From Chryseobacterium piscicola (GTDB lineage Bacteria > Bacteroidota > Bacteroidia > Flavobacteriales > Weeksellaceae), in assembly GCF_900156685.1 (NCBI RefSeq), contig NZ_FTOJ01000003.1, positions 248,001 to 312,000 of the forward strand: 64,000 nt of DNA, read 5' to 3'. Below the pieces are notes generated by a model that worked only from the letters and a program-made list of their open reading frames with translations, did no database searches and was not told the origin of the DNA. The position numbers were made by a program, and so were the translations under genes. This document shows positions 53,367-61,314 of this stretch, piece after piece (within the stretch, counting starts at the first letter, position 1; each line of letters opens with the position of its first letter).

Positions 53367-54740
53367 TTATTTTAAAACATTCAGGATTTTTTGCAGTTCT
53401 GAGCTTCCACTTCCTTGATAATTATTTATGATAATAGAATAAACATAATTTTTTCCATCTTTAGAGGTGTAATAACCTGCGTAGGATTTTGTGTCTCGCA
53501 TGGTTCCACTTTTCATTTTCATACCATTGTCTTGAGTGGGAAATCCGTCGTAATAGGTTTCAAACCAAGGTTGTTTTTTCGCATAAAGTAAAGCTTGAAC
53601 TTCAGCTTTTGCAGACACATAGTTTTGAGGCGAAAGTCCGCTCCCATCTGCAAAATTTATCATAGCAGAGTCAATTCCTTTAGATTTCCAAAATTCTTTT
53701 AAATAAGAAATACCACTTTTGAAACTAGGATTACCTTTTTTCTCTTTTCCTAAAGTTTTAATTAAATTCTCGCCATACATATTGACAGATTTTCTCAGAA
53801 ACCAAAAAACGATTTTGTCTAAAGTCGGCGATTCGTAAGTGAAAATGATATTTTTTGTAGGGGTTTTCAATGGTTCTTGGCCTTCTATTTCCAATTGAGA
53901 ATTAGTGAAAACTTTTCCTGAAATTTCAATCTTCGAATCGCTCAGCCATTTTTTTATTTCAATTCCCAATTGCAGAGGAGGATTAGGAACAGATCCTGAA
54001 ACCGTAGTTACTTTTCCTGCTGGTAAACTTCCGTTAATTAAAGCAACATTTGAATGTGGAGCTGTAAAAATCAAACTTTGATCTGAACTTCCAGCAGCTT
54101 TCAAATCATTGAGCCATTTTACGCCTTCCAGCGGATAAGAAAAATTTTTAAAATCTGTTCCGTTAATGTTGATGTCAAACTGATTTTCACGCCAATTTAC
54201 TCCCCAAACACCAGCTCCGTAATAATTCCCCAAATCATCCCAAGGCCAGCCACCTGGAACGGTCTGATGATCAAAATAAGAATCATCAATAATCAAATCT
54301 CCGAAAATCTTTGTAATTCCTGCTTTTTTTATGGCATCTAAGAGTTTTTGTTTAAAATTTTCTGGTTTGTAACCTTCATATCTCCAGCTTCCTAAGGTGG
54401 GATCGCCATTTGATGTTACAAAGAGGTTTCCATTTAAATTTCCTTTAGAAATTATTCCAGAATAAGAAGTAACGGTTTTGTAAGTATAGTTTTTTCCTAA
54501 AATTTCCAAAGCAGCAGCTGCGGTAAAAATCTTTTGAGTAGAAGCCGTTGAAAGTCCTTTTTTTCCTTGATATTCATAAATTAAATTACCATTTTCATCG
54601 GCAACATAGAATGATAAATTTGATGAAATTGCTGTTGAAGAATTCATCAGATTTTTTGTTGCATCATCGAGCTTTTGGTTGATGTTTTGGGCAAAAACAA
54701 GCTGTGCGGAAAATGAAAATAGGAAGACTATTTTTTTCAT
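53367..54740 (-). CDS. dacB: D-alanyl-D-alanine carboxypeptidase/endopeptidase (PBP4 type)
   Basis: The 457-aa protein has a signal peptide (MKKIVFLFSFSAQLVFA) and three penicillin-binding motifs: SxxK at S67-T-Q-K70, the SxN-type motif in DGSGLSPQN, and K-S-G in MKMKSGTMRD (a K-S/T-G variant). The large insert between motifs 1 and 2 is typical of class C PBP4. It trims or cleaves peptidoglycan peptides in the periplasm. It begins a compact run with the kinase, LolD-like ATPase and L,D-transpeptidase. Confidence 0.93.
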   Translation of the reverse strand: MKKIVFLFSFSAQLVFAQNINQKLDDATKNLMNSSTAISSNLSFYVADENGNLIYEYQGKKGLSTASTQKIFTAAAALEILGKNYTYKTVTSYSGIISKGNLNGNLFVTSNGDPTLGSWRYEGYKPENFKQKLLDAIKKAGITKIFGDLIIDDSYFDHQTVPGGWPWDDLGNYYGAGVWGVNWRENQFDININGTDFKNFSYPLEGVKWLNDLKAAGSSDQSLIFTAPHSNVALINGSLPAGKVTTVSGSVPNPPLQLGIEIKKWLSDSKIEISGKVFTNSQLEIEGQEPLKTPTKNIIFTYESPTLDKIVFWFLRKSVNMYGENLIKTLGKEKKGNPSFKSGISYLKEFWKSKGIDSAMINFADGSGLSPQNYVSAKAEVQALLYAKKQPWFETYYDGFPTQDNGMKMKSGTMRDTKSYAGYYTSKDGKNYVYSIIINNYQGSGSSELQKILNVLK

Positions 54741-54780
54741 TCAAAAGGGGTTTTATTACTATAGAAAATAAGAATTTAAA

Positions 54781-55473
54781 TTAAATCTGGCTACCGCTTT
54801 TAATTTCATAAGGCTCCTTTCCTTTTTCAAAAATCCTCGTCAACTCGCTGCCTTCTACAGTAATTATATTGTCTATTCTTCTGATCCAGTTTCCTTCACG
54901 CAGTCCCACCACTTTTATTTCATTTTGAGTTAAAAATTCTTTAATTCTTGTTTCTCTAGTCTCTCCGTTATGTTTCAATTCTGGATTAGGATCCAAATAA
55001 TGCGGATTGATATTAAAAGGAACCAACCCCATACAATCAAAGCTTGGGGGATAAACAATGGGCATATCGTTCGTTGTTTTCATGTTTTGTCCGCCAATAT
55101 TGCTTCCGGCACTGCATCCTAGATAAGGTTTTCCAGCCTCGATGTTTTTCTTTAAAACAGACATCAGATTTTCTTCATGTAACGTTTTTACAAGCAGAAA
55201 AGTATTTCCGCCACCCGTAAAAAAACCCTTAGCCAGATCCAAAGCTTCCGTTTTATCATCAAATTCATGTAAACCTCTTACTCTAATATTGATGGTTTCA
55301 AAAAAAGATTTCGCTTTTTCTGTGTAATCTTCGTGTGAGATGCCGCCCGGTCTTGCGAAAGGTATAAAAATAATTTCGTCTATCCCTTTGTATAATCCGA
55401 TTAACTCTTCTTTTAAATATTCTAAGTAATTTCCGCCAAAAAGTGTGGAAGTAGATGCTAGTATGATATTCAT
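54781..55473 (-). CDS. pepE: Peptidase E (alpha-aspartyl dipeptidase)
   Basis: The 230-aa S51 peptidase shows its nucleophile S121 in GCSAGSNIGG, H158 in INPHYLDPNPELKHNGETR and E193 in LREGNW, the Ser-His-Glu triad of PepE. It hydrolyses dipeptides with N-terminal aspartate. No signal peptide, so cytoplasmic. It precedes dacB by 40 bases on the same strand. Confidence 0.92.
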   Translation of the reverse strand: MNIILASTSTLFGGNYLEYLKEELIGLYKGIDEIIFIPFARPGGISHEDYTEKAKSFFETINIRVRGLHEFDDKTEALDLAKGFFTGGGNTFLLVKTLHEENLMSVLKKNIEAGKPYLGCSAGSNIGGQNMKTTNDMPIVYPPSFDCMGLVPFNINPHYLDPNPELKHNGETRETRIKEFLTQNEIKVVGLREGNWIRRIDNIITVEGSELTRIFEKGKEPYEIKSGSQI

Positions 55474-55594
55474 TTTTTAAAGATAATAAAATTCTTTTCC
55501 AGTAAAAAAAACAGCAAAGAACAGTTCTGTATAAACAAAGATAATTAAAACTAAGAATTGGTAAAGCATTAGAAAATCATTTCCGAGTATTGTT

Positions 55595-55602
55595 TATCTT
55601 TG
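55595..55602 (+). promoter_or_regulatory. Putative -7 box of the transaldolase gene
   Basis: TATCTTTG matches TAnnTTTG, 25 bases before the ATG at 55628. A divergent minus-strand TATCTTTG at 55536-55543 could serve pepE. Neither has a well-placed TTG. Confidence 0.45.
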
Positions 55603-55627
55603 TGGAAATTAAATCTAATTTAACGAA

Positions 55628-56281
55628 ATGAAATTTTTTATTGACACTGCCAATTTAGAGCAGATTAAAGAAGCCAAAGATCTTGGGATTCTTGATGGCG
55701 TAACTACCAACCCGTCTTTGATGGCGAAAGAAGGAATTCGTGGTGCTGAAGAGATCAGAAACCACTACAAAGCAATTTGCGAAATCGTTGACGGAGATAT
55801 TTCTGCTGAAGTTCTTTCTACAACCTATGAAGAAATGATTAAAGAAGGAGACGAATTGGCTGCCATTCATCCGAATATTGTGGTGAAAATCCCGATGATT
55901 AAAGACGGTATCAAAGCTTTAAAATATTTTTCTGATAAAGGTATCAAAACAAACTGTACATTGATTTTCTCTGCAGGACAGGCGCTTTTAGCGGCAAAAG
56001 CAGGAGCAACTTATGTTTCGCCATTCTTAGGAAGGTTGGATGATATTTCTACAGACGGTCTGAATTTGATCCAAGAAATAAGATTAATTTTTGATAATTA
56101 TATGTATGAAACCGAAATATTAGCGGCTTCTATCCGTCATTCAATGCACATTATTGATTGTGCAAAAATTGGTGCAGATGTTATTACTTCTCCGCTTCCT
56201 CCGATTTTGAGTTTGTTGAAACATCCTTTAACAGATAGCGGATTGGCTCAGTTTGTTGCAGATTCTCAGAAACTGTCTTAG
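55628..56281 (+). CDS. Fructose-6-phosphate aldolase / small transaldolase (TalC/MipB type)
   Basis: The 217-aa barrel protein reads [20 protein letters not shown] and [13 protein letters not shown], with the Schiff-base Lys K87 in [10 protein letters not shown] and later [32 protein letters not shown]. This is the small (~215-220 aa) transaldolase class, which includes both FSA and true transaldolases; the two are hard to tell apart by eye. In flavobacteria it usually serves as the pentose-phosphate transaldolase. Single gene. Confidence 0.92.
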   Translation: MKFFIDTANLEQIKEAKDLGILDGVTTNPSLMAKEGIRGAEEIRNHYKAICEIVDGDISAEVLSTTYEEMIKEGDELAAIHPNIVVKIPMIKDGIKALKYFSDKGIKTNCTLIFSAGQALLAAKAGATYVSPFLGRLDDISTDGLNLIQEIRLIFDNYMYETEILAASIRHSMHIIDCAKIGADVITSPLPPILSLLKHPLTDSGLAQFVADSQKLS

Positions 56282-56299
56282 TTGATTTGAGATATGATG

Positions 56300-56339
56300 T
56301 TTTAGATTTTAAACTCTTTTGAGAATTTAAAATCTAAAA
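56300..56339. repeat. AT-rich inverted repeat after the transaldolase gene
   Basis: Perfect 14-bp arms TTTTAGATTTTAAA (56300-56313) and TTTAAAATCTAAAA (56326-56339) with an inner CTC/GAG stem around TTTT. No T-run follows on the plus strand, so it is not a classic terminator; it may stabilise the mRNA end. Confidence 0.7.
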
Positions 56340-56350
56340 AAATACACATA

Positions 56351-56386
56351 AAAAATCCCGAAATTTTTAAGTTTCGGGATTTCTAT
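56351..56386. terminator. Bidirectional terminator between transaldolase and DoxX genes
   Basis: An 11-bp stem AAATCCCGAAA/TTTCGGGATTT (56353-56363, 56372-56382) with an A-run on the left, strongest for the minus strand. Confidence 0.85.
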
Positions 56387-56401
56387 TTTATGTCTATTAT
56401 T

Positions 56402-56830
56402 TTACCAATCTGAAGTTCGTTTTCGTTTCTCAATCATACCATCAACCGAAAATCTTCCTGCTCCTACCGTGGCAATAATTGTATAAATTGAAAGATAAAG
56501 TAAGCTGGCTTCTTTTTTCGCAAAATCATCTGCTCCATGTACCACAAATGCTGCAACTGACATTGTAAAAAGCAGAATTCCTGCAGCAATTCTTGTAAAT
56601 AATCCTAAAATAATAAATATTGAACAAACAAATTCTGCAAAAACTGTTAATGATAAAGTGATTTCCGGGCCTAAACCAATAAAATCAAAGAATGGTTTAT
56701 CTACACCATCAATTAAATCTTGAAGTTTAGGAAATCCGTGTGAAATCATGGCAAATCCTATAAACAATCTTACAATAAGCAAGACAATATCGAAAATAAG
56801 TGGATTAGATTTTAAATTTTGATAGCTCAT
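56402..56830 (-). CDS. DoxX-family membrane protein
   Basis: The 142-aa protein has four predicted helices (IVLLIVRLFIGFAMISHGFPKL, LSLTVFAEFVCSIFIILGLF, AAGILLFTMSVAAFVVHG and LLYLSIYTIIATVGAG). The SHGFPKL after helix 1 and FTRIAAGIL are DoxX family marks. DoxX-like proteins are linked with quinone or thiosulfate redox in some organisms; role here unknown. Single gene. Confidence 0.88.
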   Translation of the reverse strand: MSYQNLKSNPLIFDIVLLIVRLFIGFAMISHGFPKLQDLIDGVDKPFFDFIGLGPEITLSLTVFAEFVCSIFIILGLFTRIAAGILLFTMSVAAFVVHGADDFAKKEASLLYLSIYTIIATVGAGRFSVDGMIEKRKRTSDW

Positions 56831-56899
56831 CGACTTGAAAATTTTAGTTTAAAGATAGCAAAAATCTTTTAATTCGACGATGAATATTAGGTTTTTAGT

Positions 56900-57775
56900 C
56901 TATCTATATCCAAAATTCTTCAAATCTCTGTCGTTCTTTCTCCAGTCTTTTTTTACTTTCACAAAAAGGTTTAAATGAATTTTTTTCGAAAAAAACTTTT
57001 CTAAATCTATTCTTGCTTCAGTTCCTACTTTTTTAATGGCTTCACCTTTGTGCCCTATGATGATTCCCTTCTGCGTGTCTCTTTCTACGTAAATGATAGA
57101 ATCAATAAAGATAATACCTTCTTTTTCTTTAAACATTTCTGTAACAACTTCTACAGAATATGGAATTTCTTTATCATAATTCAAAAGAATTTTCTCCCTG
57201 ATGGCTTCATTAACGAAGAAACGTTCAGGTTTATCGGTATACATATCTTTATCATAGTAAGCCGGGCTCTCTGGTAACATTGATTTTAATTTAGGCAAAA
57301 TAATATCAAGGTTAAAAGCATTGAGTGCCGAAATAGGAAGAATTTCAGCTTTAGGAATCCTTTCGTGCCATTCGGTAGCTATTTTTTCTAAACCTTCTTG
57401 GTTGGTTTGGTCTATTTTATTTAATAATAATAAAACCGGAACTGGAATTTTATTTAATTTGTCAATTAAAAATTCTGATGGTTCGGCTTTATCGGTAACG
57501 TCTACGATGAAAAGAAAAACGTCTGCATCTTGCAATGAGTCTTTCACAAAATCCATCATTTTTTCTTGCAAACCATATTTTGGATCTAAAACTCCGGGAG
57601 TATCAGAAAATACAATTTGTAGGTCTTCTTCATTATAAATTCCAAAAATTCTGTGTCTAGTTGTTTGGGCCTTTTGTGTTACTATAGCCAATTTCTCTCC
57701 CATCAATTGATTTAGAAGGGTAGATTTTCCGGCATTTGGCTTTCCAACGATATTTACAAATCCTGCTTTATGCAT
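56900..57775 (-). CDS. era: GTPase Era
   Basis: The 291-aa protein has G1 GKPNAGKST (~9-17), G3 DTPGVLD (~58), G4 NKIDQTNQ (~119), then a C-terminal KH domain with GIIIGHKGEAIKKVGTEARI (~235-254) and HLNLFVKVKKDWR. Era binds the 3' end of 16S rRNA and helps 30S subunit assembly. A TAACTTTG box (57809-57816) lies 33 bases before the start. Single gene. Confidence 0.96.
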   Translation of the reverse strand: MHKAGFVNIVGKPNAGKSTLLNQLMGEKLAIVTQKAQTTRHRIFGIYNEEDLQIVFSDTPGVLDPKYGLQEKMMDFVKDSLQDADVFLFIVDVTDKAEPSEFLIDKLNKIPVPVLLLLNKIDQTNQEGLEKIATEWHERIPKAEILPISALNAFNLDIILPKLKSMLPESPAYYDKDMYTDKPERFFVNEAIREKILLNYDKEIPYSVEVVTEMFKEKEGIIFIDSIIYVERDTQKGIIIGHKGEAIKKVGTEARIDLEKFFSKKIHLNLFVKVKKDWRKNDRDLKNFGYR

Positions 57776-57808
57776 ATAAAAAAATTAATTCGTTTTTGTT
57801 ACGATTGG

Positions 57809-57816
57809 CAAAGTTA
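57809..57816 (-). promoter_or_regulatory. Putative -7 box of era
   Basis: TAACTTTG on the minus strand matches TAnnTTTG. No TTG at -33. Confidence 0.45.
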
Positions 57817-58025
57817 CTAAAAACAAAATTGGTGTTTTGATGATTATTAAAATTAGATGTTCAAAAAAGTTTATTTTTGAATGAAATACATGTTTAAAAC
57901 ATTAGATTAAACTGAGGTTTTAGCAGCAAGTATATTGAAGAGGGTAAAAAAAGCCTTTTCAATAAAAAAGCAAGTATTAAAAAACGCATTTTCAACAAAA
58001 AGCTTTTGCTAAATATAATTTATTT

Positions 58026-58589
58026 ATGGATATTGACGAAATTCTTAATCAAATTTACCAACTTCCAGAATCTTCTAGAGAAAATCTGAAGCTACATATT
58101 TCAAAAGGAAAATATTCTAAAGGGTTTTGTTTGATGGAAGCCCATAAAGTGGTGCCTTATATTTATTTTTTAAAGAAAGGTATTGCCAGAGCCTACACTT
58201 CTTCAGAAAATAATGATATTACGTTCTGGTTTGGTACGGAAGGCGAACCAATAGTATCTATGAAAAGCTATGTAGAAGGAAAACCTGGCTATGAAAGTAT
58301 TGAGCTTTTAGAAGATTGCGAATTGTATAAGCTAGAAACTTCTCAGCTGAAGTTGTTATTTAATGAGGATATTCATATTGCCAATTGGGGAAGGAAATTT
58401 GCAGAACGTGAACTGGTAAAGACTGAGGAATTAATTATTTCTAGACAATACAAAACGGCTCTTGAGCGCTATAAAGATTTACTAAAAGACAAACCTTATC
58501 TTTTGCAAAGAATTCAGCTGGGGCATATCGCTTCTTATCTGGGAATGTCGCAGGTGACTTTAAGCAGAATTAGGGCAGAGATAAAGTGA
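58026..58589 (+). CDS. Second Crp/Fnr-family transcriptional regulator
   Basis: The 187-aa protein has a cNMP-binding-like barrel (YIYFLKKGIARAYTSSENND, FWFGTEGEPIVSMKSYVEGK) and a C-terminal HTH (LGHIASYLGMSQVTLSRIRAEI, ~165-186). It is only distantly like the regulator at 32.1 kb. The SMR exporter gene follows on the same strand after 142 bases, so it may be a local regulator of the exporter. An inverted repeat lies just before the exporter start. Confidence 0.87.
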   Translation: MDIDEILNQIYQLPESSRENLKLHISKGKYSKGFCLMEAHKVVPYIYFLKKGIARAYTSSENNDITFWFGTEGEPIVSMKSYVEGKPGYESIELLEDCELYKLETSQLKLLFNEDIHIANWGRKFAERELVKTEELIISRQYKTALERYKDLLKDKPYLLQRIQLGHIASYLGMSQVTLSRIRAEIK

Positions 58590-58688
58590 ACTGAGGCGTA
58601 TGAAGAGTTTTACAGTGTGAAAATTGAGTGATTATGCGATTGATGATTGAGAATTCTAATCAGTATTTTTTAACAATTGTAAAATTTT

Positions 58689-58710
58689 AATTGATTTTAA
58701 AATATCAATT
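58689..58710. promoter_or_regulatory. Inverted repeat upstream of the SMR exporter gene
   Basis: Arms AATTGAT (58689-58695) and ATCAATT (58704-58710) with an 8-base spacer, 21 bases before the ATG. A possible operator for the adjacent Crp/Fnr regulator. Confidence 0.4.
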
Positions 58711-58731
58711 TTACATCATAAATTTTTTAAA

Positions 58732-59058
58732 ATGAACTGGATTATTTTAATCATCGCAGGATTGTTTGAAGTTGCTTTTGCATCATGTCTCGGAAAAGTA
58801 AAAGAAACTTCGGGAAACATGATGTACTGGTGGTTTGGCGGTTTTTTATTCTGCTTAACGGTAAGTATGCTGTTGCTCATCAAAGCCACAGAAACATTAC
58901 CTATCGGAACCGCTTATGCTGTATGGACTGGGATTGGAGCTGTAGGAACTGCATTGGTAGGAATTTTCATCTTTAAAGATCCCGCAAGCTTCTGGAGAAT
59001 ATTTTTTATATGTACATTGATTGGTTCTGTAATTGGATTGAAGGCAGTTTCACATTAA
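58732..59058 (+). CDS. SMR-family exporter, SugE/Gdx-like
   Basis: The 108-aa protein has four helices and the SMR glutamate E13 in IIAGLFEVAFASCLG. LPIGTAYAVWTGIGAVGTALVGI and the C-terminal IGLKAVSH match the SugE/Gdx branch more than EmrE. Gdx proteins export guanidinium in exchange for protons; SugE variants confer tolerance to quaternary ammonium compounds. It follows a Crp/Fnr gene. No guanidine riboswitch fold was seen upstream. Confidence 0.9.
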   Translation: MNWIILIIAGLFEVAFASCLGKVKETSGNMMYWWFGGFLFCLTVSMLLLIKATETLPIGTAYAVWTGIGAVGTALVGIFIFKDPASFWRIFFICTLIGSVIGLKAVSH

Positions 59059-59085
59059 TTTTAATTATAAAATACACGAAACATA

Positions 59086-59122
59086 AAAGAAAAACGGCTT
59101 CAAAATCTGAAGCCGTTTTTTA
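59086..59122. terminator. Bidirectional terminator after the SMR gene
   Basis: A 12-bp stem AAAAACGGCTTC/GAAGCCGTTTTT (59090-59101, 59109-59120), serving the SMR gene (+) and the methyltransferase (-). Confidence 0.9.
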
Positions 59123-59887
59123 TTTTTTTAGAACTATCGGTAAAATTTCGTTTTTTCTTAAACCGTATTTATTGATTTCTTCATCAGAAAACTGTTGTGA
59201 GTAAAAATTAATTTCAGTTTCAAAACCAGCCTCTTTTAATCTGTCAAAATAATCTATACCATACCAGCGAACATGATCGTACTGCCCGAAATGTTTTTGT
59301 CTTTCCTTAGGATCTGTAATGGTGAAATCTTCGTAGGTTTTTTCTAGTGAATTTTTCATCGGAACCTGCAAAATCCCCCATCCTCCAGGTCTCATCACAC
59401 GATATAATTCGCTCATTGCTTTTGCATCATCCTGAATATGTTCCAAAACATGATTACAGAAAATAATGTCAAAACTCTCATCTGCAAAGGGAAGATCCAA
59501 AATATCTGCTTTTACATCTACAATAGGCGAGAAAAGATCTGCAGAAATATACTCTAGATTTTTCATTTTTTTGAATTTTCTCAAAAACTCTTGTTCGGGA
59601 GCAATGTGGAGAACTTTATAATTTCTGGTAAAAAATTCTGTCTCGTTCTGAAGATAAAGAAACATCTGACGGTGCCTCTCTAGGCTCAGAGTTCCCGGAG
59701 ACAAAGCGTTTTCACGCTGAGTTCCGTATCCGTAAGGAAGAAATTTCCTGTAAGATCTACCGTCAATAGGGTCAAAAAATTTATCGCCTTTAAAGAACTG
59801 ATATATCAACGGACGTGCCCAAACGCTCATCTGAATAAGCATGGGTCTTGGGATTTTATTGAGTAAAAGTTTGGTAAGTTTTTTCAT
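59120..59887 (-). CDS. Class I SAM-dependent methyltransferase
   Basis: The 255-aa protein has a basic N-terminal part (TKLLLNKIPRPMLIQMSVWA) and a methyltransferase core: YKVLHIAPEQEFLRKF (motif I, unusual because the usual GxGxG glycines are missing), VDVKADILDLPFADESFDIIF, NHVLEHIQDD and RVMRPGGWGILQVP. It resembles the Methyltransf_11/DUF group acting on small molecules or sugars. Its ATG overlaps the map stop by one base, so it is translationally coupled to map. Confidence 0.87.
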   Translation of the reverse strand: MKKLTKLLLNKIPRPMLIQMSVWARPLIYQFFKGDKFFDPIDGRSYRKFLPYGYGTQRENALSPGTLSLERHRQMFLYLQNETEFFTRNYKVLHIAPEQEFLRKFKKMKNLEYISADLFSPIVDVKADILDLPFADESFDIIFCNHVLEHIQDDAKAMSELYRVMRPGGWGILQVPMKNSLEKTYEDFTITDPKERQKHFGQYDHVRWYGIDYFDRLKEAGFETEINFYSQQFSDEEINKYGLRKNEILPIVLKK

Positions 59888-60696
59888 TAAAAATCCAATT
59901 GAAAAGCCTTCTCTTCATCACTCACAATTCCCAATGCATCATATATATATTGAAAAGTAGACAAAAGTACTGGTTTACCGTTGATTACAGCAACATCATG
60001 CTCAAAATGCGCAGAAGGTTTGTTGTCTAATGTTGTAACTGTCCATCCATCATTATGAAATTTCACCTTTTCAGTTCCAAGGTTAATCATGGGTTCAATG
60101 GCAATTGTTAAACCATCTTTGATGACTTTTCCACTTCCCTGTCTACCGTAATTAGGAACTTGCGGATCTTCATGCATTTTTCTTCCAACACCATGACCCA
60201 CCAATTCTTTTACCACACCATAACCTTGTTTTTCGCAATGATTTTGAATTGCATAAGAAATATCACCAATTCTTTTTCCTCTTACACATTGCTCTATTCC
60301 TTTGTATAAAGATTCTTTGGCAACTTTCAGTAATTTTTTTGTTTCACTGGCAACTTCTCCAATTTCGAATGTATAAGCGTGATCTCCCACAAAACCGTTG
60401 AGGATAGCTCCGCAATCTACAGAAAGCACATCGCCTTCTTTAATTTCTTCCTTGCTTGGAAAACCGTGTACCACTTGATCATTAGGCGATATACAGAGTG
60501 AATACGGAAAACCTCCATATCCCAAAAATGCGGGTTCTGCGCCATGATCTTTGATGAAATCATGAGCTAATTTATCTAAATAAAGCGTTGTAATTCCTGG
60601 TTTAATTTCTTTAGCAATCATTCCTAAAGTTTTGGAAACCAACCTTGCGCTTTCTTTCATTAGACGAAGTTCGTCTATATTTTTTAAATGAATCAT
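59887..60696 (-). CDS. map: Methionine aminopeptidase, type I
   Basis: The 269-aa enzyme shows the five metal ligands in VDCGAILNGFVGDHAYTF (two Asp), VGHGVGRKMHEDPQVPNYG (His), IAIEPMI (Glu) and HFEHDVAV (Glu). It removes the initiator methionine from new proteins. No N-terminal zinc-finger extension, so a bacterial type I form. In many flavobacteria map sits in the ribosomal-protein cluster; here it stands apart with a methyltransferase, so a second copy may exist elsewhere. Confidence 0.95.
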   Translation of the reverse strand: MIHLKNIDELRLMKESARLVSKTLGMIAKEIKPGITTLYLDKLAHDFIKDHGAEPAFLGYGGFPYSLCISPNDQVVHGFPSKEEIKEGDVLSVDCGAILNGFVGDHAYTFEIGEVASETKKLLKVAKESLYKGIEQCVRGKRIGDISYAIQNHCEKQGYGVVKELVGHGVGRKMHEDPQVPNYGRQGSGKVIKDGLTIAIEPMINLGTEKVKFHNDGWTVTTLDNKPSAHFEHDVAVINGKPVLLSTFQYIYDALGIVSDEEKAFQLDF

Positions 60697-60732
60697 TAAT
60701 TCTATAAATGTAGCAATCTAAAAGTGTATCAG

Positions 60733-60779
60733 TGTAACAATGGCTGATTGATAGATTGTTATATTGGTAAATTGTTACA
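60733..60779. repeat. Intergenic repeat with inverted TGTAACAAT arms
   Basis: TGTAACAAT (60733-60741) and ATTGTTACA (60771-60779) are perfect 9-bp inverted arms. Between and beside them are variants such as GTATCAGTG and GATTGTTAT. It lies in the 92-base gap between map and the HAD gene. Confidence 0.6.
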
Positions 60780-60788
60780 TAGGATTTC

Positions 60789-61217
60789 TTACCAGAAAAG
60801 TCCTTTTTTCTTTTCTTTTTTAAGTTTTGAATAGGCTAAAACTTCACCACCTTCAACACGGAACTCTATTCTATCAGTGATAATATTATAGATTTCTCCC
60901 CAGCCAGGAAAGCCGCCAATATTTCGGTCATCAATAAACCAATCGGCATCAATTTTTCTTGATTGCGTAGCAGAATCAAAAACTTCACCTTCAAAACTTG
61001 AGTTTACGGCATAAAATTCTAGTCCGTTTTTTCTGCAGAATTCTATAGCATCTTCTAAAGCGGGCCCATGACGGTACGTCCAAAGAATTAATCTATAGCC
61101 TTCAGACTGTAGTTTTTTCAGGGTTTCAAATGCGAAAATTTTAGCTTTACCTACCGATGGATAGGCATCTTCTACAACTGTTCCGTCAAAATCTACTGCA
61201 ATTTTTTTATTATTCAT
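60789..61217 (-). CDS. BT0820-like HAD-superfamily hydrolase
   Basis: The 142-aa protein has the HAD nucleophile motif I VDFDGTVVED (D9, D11), WTYRHG as motif II region, and a late acidic motif WFIDDRNIGGFPGWGEIYN (motif IV). The layout matches the small BT0820 family of Bacteroidota phosphatases, likely acting on a small phosphorylated metabolite. A TATCTTTG box (61240-61247) lies 22 bases before the start. Single gene. Confidence 0.88.
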   Translation of the reverse strand: MNNKKIAVDFDGTVVEDAYPSVGKAKIFAFETLKKLQSEGYRLILWTYRHGPALEDAIEFCRKNGLEFYAVNSSFEGEVFDSATQSRKIDADWFIDDRNIGGFPGWGEIYNIITDRIEFRVEGGEVLAYSKLKKEKKKGLFW

Positions 61218-61239
61218 CTTTATGTATCATTATGCTCTG

Positions 61240-61247
61240 CAAAGATA
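61240..61247 (-). promoter_or_regulatory. Putative -7 box of the HAD hydrolase gene
   Basis: TATCTTTG on the minus strand matches TAnnTTTG, 22 bases before the ATG. Confidence 0.45.
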
Positions 61248-61314
61248 CTAAATAAAATAAAAAAGTGCTACATTACTGCAACACTGTATTTTGATAAAAT
61301 AGTTAAACTTTTAT

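Noticed and set aside
58690..58731. Guanidine riboswitch in front of the SugE/Gdx-like gene
   Set aside because: The leader is too short and AT-rich and lacks the conserved guanidine-I/II/III stems.
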